Of a stretch of 64,000 nucleotides of DNA, positions 58,001 through 64,000 are shown in pieces. The number at the start of each line of letters is the position of its first letter. Position 1 is the first letter of the stretch. Origin of the DNA: Salinisphaera hydrothermalis (GTDB lineage Bacteria > Pseudomonadota > Gammaproteobacteria > Nevskiales > Salinisphaeraceae); the NCBI RefSeq assembly GCF_040361195.1, contig NZ_APNE01000002.1, one strand, 5' to 3'. Below the pieces are notes generated by a model that saw nothing but the letters and a program-made list of their open reading frames with translations, was not told where the DNA came from and made no database searches. A program made the position numbers and the translations under genes.

Positions 58001-58034
58001 CGCCGGTGACCCGTCATCCCAAGGTCACCCGGCG
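58001..58034. repeat. Inverted repeat between the divergent tRNA genes
   Basis: CGCCGGTGACC (58001-58011) and GGTCACCCGGCG (58023-58034) are inverted copies apart from one extra C, separated by 11 bases. It sits between divergent tRNA-Ser and tRNA-Thr genes. It could be a protein-binding site or a hairpin; no function is known. Confidence 0.4.
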
Positions 58035-58138
58035 CATCGTCGCGGTATTTTCGAGGCGCAGTATGCCGGCATGCAACCCGTGCGGCCAGCGCTTTTCCCG
58101 TGGTCACGGTTCCATCGCCGCCCGTCCGAAACCAGGCG

Positions 58139-58167
58139 TTGTCCGATTCGCGCGCTTTCTTTATACT
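58139..58167 (+). promoter_or_regulatory. Sigma-70 promoter of tRNA-Thr
   Basis: -35 TTGTCC (58139-58144), 17-bp spacer, -10 TATACT (58162-58167), followed by a GC-rich discriminator (CCGCGCC) typical of stable-RNA promoters under stringent control. The tRNA starts 19 bases after the -10. Confidence 0.75.
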
Positions 58168-58185
58168 CCGCGCCTCGCAAGTTTC

Positions 58186-58261
58186 GCCGGGATAGCTCAG
58201 TCGGTAGAGCAACTGATTCGTAATTAGTAGGTCGGAGGTTCGATTCCTCTTCCCGGCACCA
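58186..58261 (+). tRNA. tRNA-Thr (anticodon CGU)
   Basis: 76 nt with encoded CCA. Acceptor GCCGGGA pairs with TCCCGGC; D-arm GCTC-AGTCGGTA-GAGC; anticodon stem ACTGA/TTAGT with loop TTCGTAA, anticodon CGT; T-loop TTCGATT. Sequence resembles the E. coli tRNA-Thr(CGU). A terminator follows. tRNA 3' ends are frequent integration sites; the apiose cluster begins just beyond. Confidence 0.97.
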
Positions 58262-58263
58262 GT

Positions 58264-58300
58264 AAAAAGCCCCCTAGTCTCTCGACTCGGGGGCTTTTTT
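58264..58300 (+). terminator. Rho-independent terminator of tRNA-Thr
   Basis: AAAAAGCCCCC (58264-58274) pairs with GGGGGCTTTTT (58289-58299) around a 14-nt loop and ends in a T6 run. It can also work on the minus strand for the downstream apsD gene, which ends at 58332. Confidence 0.9.
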
Positions 58301-58331
58301 ATGCACGCTGCGGCCGGCGGCAAAGTTCCGA

Positions 58332-59390
58332 CTACCAGCGTTCCGGCTCGACACTCTGCCCCGTCGCGGCCGACTGGTAGGCGGCTTCTACAAGCGCGAG
58401 GGTATTGAAGTTGTCCGGCCCCGCGGTGGGCGCAGCTTCTCTCGCGCGACGGCGTTCGATCCAGTCGCCTTGCAGGCCGACCACGCTTTCCTGAATCACG
58501 TTCCAGGGCGCTTCGCTCCAGGCCGGCCAGGTCGGCGTCACGTCTTCGATCGTCGCGCTGCCGCCCGGCTCGTGGATCGTGAGCTGGAAGTCGGCGGCCA
58601 ACCGGATCGAACCGCGATCGCCATCGACCTCGATCAGGCTCTGCGGAAAAGGATCGTCGGCGAGCGTCGTGGCGTAGCTACAATCGACCACCGAAACGCA
58701 GCCCGCCTCGTGGCGCAGCATCAGGGTGGCGTGGTCTTCGCCGGCGATGTCGGGATTGACGCGCCCGGTCTCGCACGACAGCCGCACGACATCGCCGAAC
58801 AATGCGCGCGCCATGTCCAGCGTATGGATGCCCAGGTCCTGGATGATGAAGCGCTCAAGCGTTGCGAGGTACGGCTGGTTGGCGAACACGTCGAATCCGC
58901 TGCGATAGCTGATGCGGCCGAAGAACGGCCGGCCAATGCGGCCCTCACCGATCAACTCGGCGACGCGGCGCACGGCGTGCTGCCAACGAAAATTCTCGTG
59001 CACCGTCAGCGAGACGCCGTGCTTGCGACAGATGTTGATCAGCCGGCGGGCGGTCGCCAGCGATCCGGCGAACGGCTTCTGACAGATGATGTCGACGCCG
59101 TAGTGCGCGGCCGCCGTGACCAATGTCTCGTGGGCCGGGGTGGGCGCGGCGATATCCACGAAATCCACCGCCATCTGGGTAAGCAGTGTTTCGATATCGT
59201 CGAAACGATGCTCGATGCCGAAGGTGTCGCCGAAGGCCGCCAGCCGTCCGGCATCGCGATCGCAGAGGGCGACAATCGCCACCCCGGGCAGTTCCTGCCA
59301 GGCCCGCATCTGGTTGGCCGCGAAGAAACCGCAGCCGACGAGCGCGCCGCGCAGCACGGTGGAGGCGTTGGAATGATGAGCGTCGTCCAT
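58332..59390 (-). CDS. apsD: Gfo/Idh/MocA dehydrogenase, probable D-apiose dehydrogenase
   Basis: NAD-dependent sugar dehydrogenase of 352 residues: Rossmann motif G-C-G-F-F-A (19-24), 'A-A-P-T-P-A-H' and a 'C-Q-K-P-F-A' motif (Gln where many relatives have Glu), 'H-E-N-F-R-W-Q' and the catalytic-region 'D-L-G-I-H-T-L-D'. D-apiose dehydrogenases (ApsD, oxidation of D-apiose to apionolactone) belong to this family; the assignment rests mainly on the adjacent apionate genes. The ATG at 59390 is favoured; an ATG at 59435 would add 15 unconserved residues. It is divergent from the apionolactonase genes. Confidence 0.75.
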   Translation of the reverse strand: MDDAHHSNASTVLRGALVGCGFFAANQMRAWQELPGVAIVALCDRDAGRLAAFGDTFGIEHRFDDIETLLTQMAVDFVDIAAPTPAHETLVTAAAHYGVDIICQKPFAGSLATARRLINICRKHGVSLTVHENFRWQHAVRRVAELIGEGRIGRPFFGRISYRSGFDVFANQPYLATLERFIIQDLGIHTLDMARALFGDVVRLSCETGRVNPDIAGEDHATLMLRHEAGCVSVVDCSYATTLADDPFPQSLIEVDGDRGSIRLAADFQLTIHEPGGSATIEDVTPTWPAWSEAPWNVIQESVVGLQGDWIERRRAREAAPTAGPDNFNTLALVEAAYQSAATGQSVEPERW

Positions 59391-59451
59391 GGCGATGTCC
59401 GGCTGCCGATGATCGGTGGGGCGAATATACGGCATCGCGAAGAGATTATGT

Positions 59452-59467
59452 CATCATACCAATGATG
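59452..59467. promoter_or_regulatory. Operator candidate in the apsD/apnL intergenic region
   Basis: CATCAT-ACCA-ATGATG is a perfect 6+6 dyad with a 4-base centre in the 139-bp region between divergent apsD and apnL. Read on the minus strand it contains TTGGTAT, like half of the sites bound by FCD-type GntR regulators (for example UxuR/ExuR). A near-identical motif occurs at 61478. It overlaps a CATAAT -10-like sequence for apsD. Confidence 0.5.
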
Positions 59468-59529
59468 CAATGCCTGCGCGCACCGCGGCCCGTATCGTGA
59501 GTTTCACGAGCGATCAGCCAGAGCCTTCC

Positions 59530-60267
59530 ATGTCTGTTTCCGAAGCCGTGCGCATCCGGCGTGTCGGCACCCCAACCCCCGAAACTGTGCGTGAACGCCA
59601 TGTCCTCGGCCCCGTGTGCTTCACGTGGCAGAGCGGCGCGATCCGCCATCTCTCGGTCGACGGCGTCGAAGTACTGCGCGGCATCGGCGCCGTGATCCGC
59701 GACGCCAACTGGGGCACGCATGCGCTCCACACCGAAGCGGACGAGGCACATTCGAGCGACGGTGCGATCGCGTTCACCTACTGCGCTCGGGTCGCGACCG
59801 ACGGCGATGGCTCGGGCGAATCGCCGCTCGCGCTCGAACTACAGGCCCACATCGATGCTACGGAATTGGACGTGCGCCTCACCCTGACCGCGCGCGAACA
59901 CTTCGTGACCTGTCGTAGTGGTCTGAGCGTGCTGCTGCCACTCGCCGGCGTGGTTGAGAGTGCCGTTGCGGTCGAACATTCCGACGGGCTCGTTGAGAAA
60001 GGGCATTTTCCGCGGCATATCAGCCCGAGCCAGCCGTTTTTCGACATTCGCGGGCTTTCGTTCGCGCCGACGCCGGAGCGGACCGTCGATCTGCACTTTG
60101 AAGGCGACGTATTCGAGATGGAGGACCAGCGCAACTGGTCGGATGCGTCATTCAAGATCTACAACCGCCCGCTGGCCCTGCCCTCGCCGTACCGCATCGA
60201 AGCCGGTGAAACGGTCACCCAAAGCGTGCGGCTGCGCTGGCGTGACACCACGGGAGCCGCGCAATGA
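59530..60267 (+). CDS. apnL: D-apionolactonase, N-terminal-domain subunit
   Basis: A 245-residue beta-rich protein resembling the N-terminal domain of D-apionate lactonase ApnL, especially the segments 'V-E-V-L-R-G-I', 'R-D-x-N-W-G-T' and the highly characteristic 'F-E-M-E-D-Q-R-N-W-S-D-A-S-F-K' followed by 'R-P-L-A-L-P-x-P-Y'. ApnL is normally a single protein of about 600-640 residues; here the N-domain is its own gene with a proper stop (TGA) that overlaps the start of the next gene (ATGA). The two products probably assemble. The ATG at 59530 is chosen because the similarity begins soon after; the open frame extends upstream into the control region. Confidence 0.75.
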   Translation: MSVSEAVRIRRVGTPTPETVRERHVLGPVCFTWQSGAIRHLSVDGVEVLRGIGAVIRDANWGTHALHTEADEAHSSDGAIAFTYCARVATDGDGSGESPLALELQAHIDATELDVRLTLTAREHFVTCRSGLSVLLPLAGVVESAVAVEHSDGLVEKGHFPRHISPSQPFFDIRGLSFAPTPERTVDLHFEGDVFEMEDQRNWSDASFKIYNRPLALPSPYRIEAGETVTQSVRLRWRDTTGAAQ

Positions 60268-61448
60268 AGCCCATCGCCATCACGCCGCGGCCGCTCGAAA
60301 CCCGGGTGCCGAATCTCGGCGTCGGGCTATGGGCCGCACACGCCCCCGCCAACGACATGCTCACGGCCCAGCTTGATGCGCTCCGGCCCGGTCATGTCGA
60401 TCTGCTCGTTGATCTGAGAGTCGACGACGAAATCGATACGCTCGAAAGCGTGCTCTCGCTCTTTCGCGGGCGTGAATGTCCGTTATGGCTCTATCTGATC
60501 TGCGACGACGATGCGCCGCAGGCCGGGCTCGCCCGACTCGCCGAGATACTGGGGACCGAGGCCGAAGGCATCTCGGGCATGCTGCTCACACCGGCGGCCT
60601 ATCTCAACAGCTATCAGCCGGACGGCGACTGGCCACGCACGACCACGCCGGCGGCACTCGTCTCGCAAGCCCGACGATACTGGCCGAATCTTGCGATCGG
60701 CGGCGGTTTTCCCACGTATTTCACCGAGCTCAATCGTTGCCGGCCGGACTCGTCGACGATTGATTTTCTCACCCATGCCACGTCACCGATCGTGCACGCG
60801 GCCGACGATGTCTCGGTGATGGAAACCCTGGAAAGCCTGCCGTTCATCTTTGAATCGGCGCGCGCAATCGCCCCGGGGCGACGCTACCGGATCACAACCA
60901 GCGCAATCGGCGCGTGGACCAACCCCTATGGACAGATGGTCACCCCGAACGCGACCCGGGAACGCGTGACGCTGAGCGACAACGACCCGCGCCAACGCGC
61001 TCTGTTCGCGGCCGCTTGGTCGATCGGTTATCTGGCCCACGCGATCGGGCCGGTCGATTCGCTCACACTGTCTTCAATCGGCCATCCGTTCCCGATCGCA
61101 GAACCCGCGGCGCGCTACCCGATCTTCGATGTGCTGCGGGGCCTGAACATCGGCACCAGCCGACCTGCCATGGGTGTGGCCGAGCCCGTGAACGGCTTGG
61201 CGGCCCTCGGTTGGCTAACCGAAGACGAACGCGCCGAATTCTGGCTGGCCAATCTCACCGACGAAACGTGCGCGGTCGCCGTGGCCGGCACTCGCTACGC
61301 GGCCGTGCTGGACGAACAGACCAACCCGAGCGCGTCGGCGCTGCGCGACTGGCCGCTCGAGCGGCTCGCGCCCTGCCACGAGTCGCCACTGACACTCGCG
61401 CCGTATGCCATCGCTCGCCTCGAGATCACGCTCGCACATTCGACTTAA
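60264..61448 (+). CDS. apnL: D-apionolactonase, TIM-barrel and C-terminal-domain subunit
   Basis: A 394-residue protein corresponding to the middle TIM-barrel and C-terminal beta domains of ApnL, which hydrolyses D-apionolactone to D-apionate. Visible features are 'N-L-G-V-G-L-W-A' near the start, 'G-G-G-F-P-T-Y-F-T-E-L-N-R', 'H-A-T-S-P-I-V-H-A-A-D-D-x-S-V-M-E-T' and a late 'F-W-L-A-N-L-T' beta domain. Its ATG overlaps the stop of the N-domain gene. Together the two are 639 residues, the size of a full ApnL. Frame and coding character are intact, so this looks like a real gene fission rather than a sequencing error. Confidence 0.75.
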   Translation: MKPIAITPRPLETRVPNLGVGLWAAHAPANDMLTAQLDALRPGHVDLLVDLRVDDEIDTLESVLSLFRGRECPLWLYLICDDDAPQAGLARLAEILGTEAEGISGMLLTPAAYLNSYQPDGDWPRTTTPAALVSQARRYWPNLAIGGGFPTYFTELNRCRPDSSTIDFLTHATSPIVHAADDVSVMETLESLPFIFESARAIAPGRRYRITTSAIGAWTNPYGQMVTPNATRERVTLSDNDPRQRALFAAAWSIGYLAHAIGPVDSLTLSSIGHPFPIAEPAARYPIFDVLRGLNIGTSRPAMGVAEPVNGLAALGWLTEDERAEFWLANLTDETCAVAVAGTRYAAVLDEQTNPSASALRDWPLERLAPCHESPLTLAPYAIARLEITLAHST

Positions 61449-61477
61449 GCCGCATTGCCCGAGCTTTATGGTGTACT

Positions 61478-61490
61478 CATCATACCAGTG
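61478..61490. promoter_or_regulatory. Second copy of the apiose-cluster operator motif
   Basis: CATCATACCAGTG here matches CATCATACCAATG at 59452 in 12 of 13 positions, with the preceding T also shared. It lies 30 bp after apnL and well before oiaC, suggesting a second regulated promoter; a TGTAAT -10-like hexamer follows at 61489. Confidence 0.5.
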
Positions 61491-61534
61491 TAATTCACGG
61501 TTCATTTGAGCCAGGCAGCGCGGGTCGATAAGCC

Positions 61535-61867
61535 ATGGCCGATGCAACCGACGTCAAGACACGGAAACAGCGCCCTGCTCGGCGGCGGATCGGGCGATCG
61601 GTGCCGTTCGACATCGCCGACCCGCTTGATCGCTTTCCGGCGTCCTTCGCCGCCCTGCCGAAATGCCGACCGGTGCCGATCGAGGATCGCCCGGGTCCCG
61701 CGACCCAGGCCGGGCTGAAACCGGCTTGGCGACTTCGCCAGGTTCGGGGCGGACCACATAACCGATGGGTTGCACGGCGTCAGCGACGGCTGCATGCGCC
61801 CGCGCGACGCCCGAACAAAGCATGCCGCGAGACCTGCCTCCTGATCATCTGCAACGAGCTGCCATGA
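61535..61867 (+). CDS. Doubtful small gene coupled to oiaC
   Basis: A 110-residue open frame fills most of the 415-bp gap between apnL and oiaC. Its TGA overlaps the oiaC ATG (ATGA), the same coupling seen at other junctions in this cluster. Against it: the sequence is very Arg/Pro-rich with no domain recognised, there is no clear ribosome binding site, and overlapping frames on both strands are also open. It may be a decayed gene, a leader peptide, or chance. Otherwise the gap holds only the operator motif. Confidence 0.25.
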   Translation: MADATDVKTRKQRPARRRIGRSVPFDIADPLDRFPASFAALPKCRPVPIEDRPGPATQAGLKPAWRLRQVRGGPHNRWVARRQRRLHAPARRPNKACRETCLLIICNELP

Positions 61868-62664
61868 ATATCGGATTGAGCACTTATGCCTTCACCTGGC
61901 GCGGATCGGAGCGCATGGCATCACCCATGACGCTGGTCGACATGATGGACGAAACCGTCGACCTTGGCGGTGGCGTGTTCCAGATCTGCGACTACCCCGC
62001 CATCGAGGCCTACTCCGATGCCGAGCTCGCCGAGCTCGCCAGCCAGGCGGCGCGGCGCGACCTGGCGCTGGAACTCGGCACGCGTGGCATCGGCCCCACC
62101 CAACTCGCGCGTTATCTGGATATTGCAGCACGCTTGGACGTCCGGGTGCTGCGCTCCATGTTCAACGATGCCGAAACCCGGCCTTCGCCGGATCACGCCG
62201 AAGCCTGGCTGCGGGCCTTCATCCCCCGGCTCGAGCGCCAGAACGTGACCCTGGCGCTGGAAACCTACGAACAGGTGCCGGTGGATACGCTGGTCACGAC
62301 CGTCGCCGCGCTCGATACCCCCTACGTGGGCATCTGTCTCGACCCGGGCAACTGCGTGGCGGCTCTGGAAATGCCGGCGTCGGTCATCGAGCGCACCGCG
62401 CCCTACGTCAAGAACCTGCATATCAAGGACTTCCAATTCACGCGGGCCGACGGCTGGGTGGGTTTTCGCCTGCTTGGCTGCCCGCTTGGCGAGGGGCTGC
62501 TCGATCTGGACGGCATGCTCGCCCGCGTGGCGCCGCGTGAACGCGACATCAATTGCATCGTCGAGCACTGGCTCGACTGGCAGAACGACGCCGAGACCAC
62601 GGCCACCGTCGAGGCGGCCTGGACCCGGCACAGCATGGATATTCTCAGGAGTCTTCAATCATGA
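61864..62664 (+). CDS. oiaC: AP-endonuclease-2-fold enzyme, probable 3-oxo-isoapionate decarboxylase
   Basis: A 266-residue TIM-barrel protein of the sugar-phosphate isomerase/AP endonuclease 2 family ('Y-A-F-T-W', 'L-E-L-G-T-R-G-I-G', 'L-A-L-E-T-Y-E', 'G-I-C-L-D-P-G-N-C', 'N-L-H-I-K-D' and a late 'V-E-H-W'), with metal-binding Glu, Asp, His and Glu positions. In D-apiose pathways OiaC of this family decarboxylates 3-oxo-isoapionate to L-erythrulose. The assignment depends on the neighbours apnO and apnL; on sequence alone it could be another sugar isomerase. The stop overlaps the apnO start (ATGA). Confidence 0.72.
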   Translation: MNIGLSTYAFTWRGSERMASPMTLVDMMDETVDLGGGVFQICDYPAIEAYSDAELAELASQAARRDLALELGTRGIGPTQLARYLDIAARLDVRVLRSMFNDAETRPSPDHAEAWLRAFIPRLERQNVTLALETYEQVPVDTLVTTVAALDTPYVGICLDPGNCVAALEMPASVIERTAPYVKNLHIKDFQFTRADGWVGFRLLGCPLGEGLLDLDGMLARVAPRERDINCIVEHWLDWQNDAETTATVEAAWTRHSMDILRSLQS

Positions 62665-63527
62665 GCGATTATCGAACCCTCGCGCTGGTCGGCGCCGGCG
62701 GCAAAATGGGTATGCGCATCGGCGCAAACCTGGCGCGCTCCGACTACACGGTGCACTACTGCGAGAACGCGCCAGCCGGGCGCGAACGTCTGGCCGCCGA
62801 GGGTCGCGAAGCCAGCGAGATCCACGACGTGATCGCCGCATGCGATCTGGTGATCCTGGCCGTGCCCGATATCGCCCTCGCGGACGTCAGCCGCGATCTG
62901 GTGCCGCGCATGCGCAGCGGTGCAACGTTGCTCACGCTCGACCCGGCCGCGGCCTATGCCAACGTTCTGCATCAGCGCGACGACATTCAGTACGCCGTGG
63001 CCCATCCCTGCCATCCGTCGGTATTTCTGGAGCGCCGCACCGATGCCGAATACGCCGACGCCTTCGGCGGCGCGGCGGCCACGCAGTCGGTGGCCGCCGC
63101 CTTCGACGATGGCAGCGAAGCCGACAAGGACGCGCTGGAGCCCGTGGTTCGCGTCATGTACGGCCCGGTCGACACCGTACACTGGGTCACCGTCACCCAG
63201 CTGGCTTATCTGGAACCAACGCTGGTCGAAACCGTGACCTGCATGCTCGGCACGTTCATGAAGGAAGCACTGGACGAGACGGTGGAACGCACCGGCATGC
63301 CCCGCCCGGCGGCCGAGGCCATGCTCTACGGCCATATCCAGATCGCCCTGGCCGTGGCTTTCAAGAGCACCAACCCGTTCTCGGATGCCTGCATGATCGC
63401 CATGGACTATGGCCGCGACGCGATCATCAAGGCCGACTGGAAGAAGATCTTCGATCAGGGCGAGCTCGACAAGGTCATTGCCCGCATGCTCAAGATCGAC
63501 CGCGTGAACCGGCCCCAAGCGGAATAG
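62661..63527 (+). CDS. apnO: Probable D-apionate oxidoisomerase
   Basis: A 288-residue NAD-dependent enzyme with an N-terminal Rossmann fold (G-A-G-G-K-M-G at 11-17) and a C-terminal helical domain of the 6-phosphogluconate-dehydrogenase-like type ('H-P-C-H-P-S-V-F', 'K-E-A-L-D-E-T-V-E-R-T-G', 'F-K-S-T-N-P-F-S-D-A'). ApnO oxidises and isomerises D-apionate to 3-oxo-isoapionate. AGGAG precedes the ATG at 62661, which overlaps the oiaC stop. It is the last gene of the plus-strand run and is followed by a terminator. Confidence 0.75.
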   Translation: MSDYRTLALVGAGGKMGMRIGANLARSDYTVHYCENAPAGRERLAAEGREASEIHDVIAACDLVILAVPDIALADVSRDLVPRMRSGATLLTLDPAAAYANVLHQRDDIQYAVAHPCHPSVFLERRTDAEYADAFGGAAATQSVAAAFDDGSEADKDALEPVVRVMYGPVDTVHWVTVTQLAYLEPTLVETVTCMLGTFMKEALDETVERTGMPRPAAEAMLYGHIQIALAVAFKSTNPFSDACMIAMDYGRDAIIKADWKKIFDQGELDKVIARMLKIDRVNRPQAE

Positions 63528-63541
63528 TCCACAAACGACAG

Positions 63542-63577
63542 AAAAGCCCGGCACGGTGTCCGCCGCACGGGCTTTTT
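63542..63577. terminator. Bidirectional terminator between apnO and the GntR gene
   Basis: AAAAGCCCG (63542-63550) pairs with CGGGCTTTT (63568-63576); a T5 run ends the plus-strand form and a T4 run the minus-strand form. It separates convergent genes. Confidence 0.8.
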
Positions 63578-63611
63578 AGCTTATGGCAGGAAACCGGGTC
63601 GGGCCGCCGAA

Positions 63612-64000
63612 TCAGGCGTCGCCTTCGTCCATGCGGGCCCGGTAGAGGTCGCTGGCTCGCGTGAGGTGATCGTGCATGGCGGCGGCCGCGCCCTCGGCAT
63701 CGCCCTCGGACAGGCGCTCGGCGATCCGGCGATGTTCGCTCACCGATACATCCTCGGCGCCCTTCGCACTCACGATGCCGGTGTAGTAATCCTTGAGCCA
63801 GTGCAGCATCGCCCGCGTCGTTGCCGCGAATATCGGATTGCCGGACATATCGGCGATGGCGTTGTGAAACGCCATATCCGCGTCGATGAATTCGGGCGTG
63901 CCGGCATGCTCGACCATCTCGTCGATGATGGCCTCGAGCGAGGCGATATCCTCGGCCGTGGCTTTCTCGGCCGCCATGCGCACCAGACCCGTCTCCAGAA
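63612..64000 (-). CDS. GntR-family regulator, FCD ligand-binding domain (partial)
   Basis: The visible 129 codons are the C-terminal FCD domain of a FadR-subfamily GntR regulator; the start and DNA-binding domain lie beyond base 64000. Metal/ligand residues are seen in 'D-x-A-F-H-N-A-I' , 'S-E-H-R-R-I-A-E-R-L' and 'A-M-H-D-H-L', the D-H-H-H pattern of FCD domains that bind sugar acids. The coding frame continues upstream of the apparent ATG at 63983 (reading L-E-T-G-L-V-R), so that ATG is internal. Position next to the apiose cluster suggests it is the regulator of it. Confidence 0.88.
   Translation of the reverse strand, partial: LETGLVRMAAEKATAEDIASLEAIIDEMVEHAGTPEFIDADMAFHNAIADMSGNPIFAATTRAMLHWLKDYYTGIVSAKGAEDVSVSEHRRIAERLSEGDAEGAAAAMHDHLTRASDLYRARMDEGDA

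Noticed and set aside
61502..61823. Minus-strand frames opposite the small oiaC-coupled frame, with a faint 'Q-P-I-G-Y-V' resemblance to TrmO
   Set aside because: The similarity covers only a few residues, no frame continues it, and the rest is Arg/Pro-rich. Not enough to call even a pseudogene.
62474..63664. A 396-codon plus-strand frame across oiaC and apnO
   Set aside because: Out-of-frame shadow of apnO, with very high Arg and Gly content.

Overview
The window is GC-rich (roughly 63-66% by eye), densely coded gammaproteobacterial chromosome with no phage, plasmid or CRISPR content. Gene order in its core resembles Pseudomonas and Escherichia (rpsB-tsf-pyrH-frr-uppS-cdsA-rseP-bamA-skp-lpxD-fabZ-lpxA-lpxB-rnhB-dnaE-accA-tilS-pyrG-kdsA-eno-ftsB-truD). 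The organism is Gram-negative, with an outer membrane and lipid A. A halophilic or marine lineage such as Salinisphaerales is possible given the acidic tail on ribosomal protein S2 and the GC content, but that is only a guess.

Layout. 1-3.8 kb: end of a SUF iron-sulfur operon (sufB tail, sufC, sufD, sufS, Rieske ferredoxin) closed by a clear terminator. 4.1-6.6 kb: hotdog thioesterase and 2,4-dienoyl-CoA reductase FadH. 6.6-12.5 kb (minus strand): alaC-hom-thrC-recJ. 12.6-15.6 kb: surE-pcm-yqaA-nlpD, without the usual rpoS. 15.6-15.8 kb: a small terminal-inverted-repeat element, followed by an Smr endonuclease gene. 16.4-41.4 kb: a 25 kb colinear minus-strand block for translation, envelope biogenesis, lipid A, fatty acid and DNA synthesis. 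41.6-45.1 kb: map-glnD on the plus strand.

45.1-51.9 kb: a compact non-phosphorylating L-rhamnose pathway (mutarotase, dehydrogenase, lactonase, L-rhamnonate dehydratase, keto-deoxy-rhamnonate aldolase, lactaldehyde dehydrogenase) divergent from a LysR-type regulator. 51.9-54.2 kb: dapD, an ArsC-like reductase gene, dapE. 54.3-56.2 kb: a cyclic-nucleotide-binding/patatin protein. 56.2-56.7 kb: non-coding, hairpin-rich repeat DNA. 56.8-58.3 kb: class I fructose-bisphosphate aldolase, tRNA-Ser(UGA), tRNA-Thr(CGU). 58.3-64 kb: a cluster matching D-apiose catabolism (ApsD dehydrogenase, an ApnL lactonase encoded as two overlapping genes, OiaC decarboxylase, ApnO oxidoisomerase), ending in a truncated GntR/FCD regulator.

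The most notable points: (1) two plant cell-wall sugar pathways, for rhamnose and apiose, both found in rhamnogalacturonan II, lie within 20 kb of each other; (2) the apionolactonase is split into two translationally coupled genes; (3) dxr, ispD and ispF are all missing from their usual positions in two separate conserved neighbourhoods, suggesting relocation or loss of the MEP isoprenoid pathway; (4) rpoS is missing after nlpD; (5) a near-identical operator-like motif sits upstream of two apiose-cluster transcription units. All assignments come from reading the sequence and from knowledge of the families; no searches were run.
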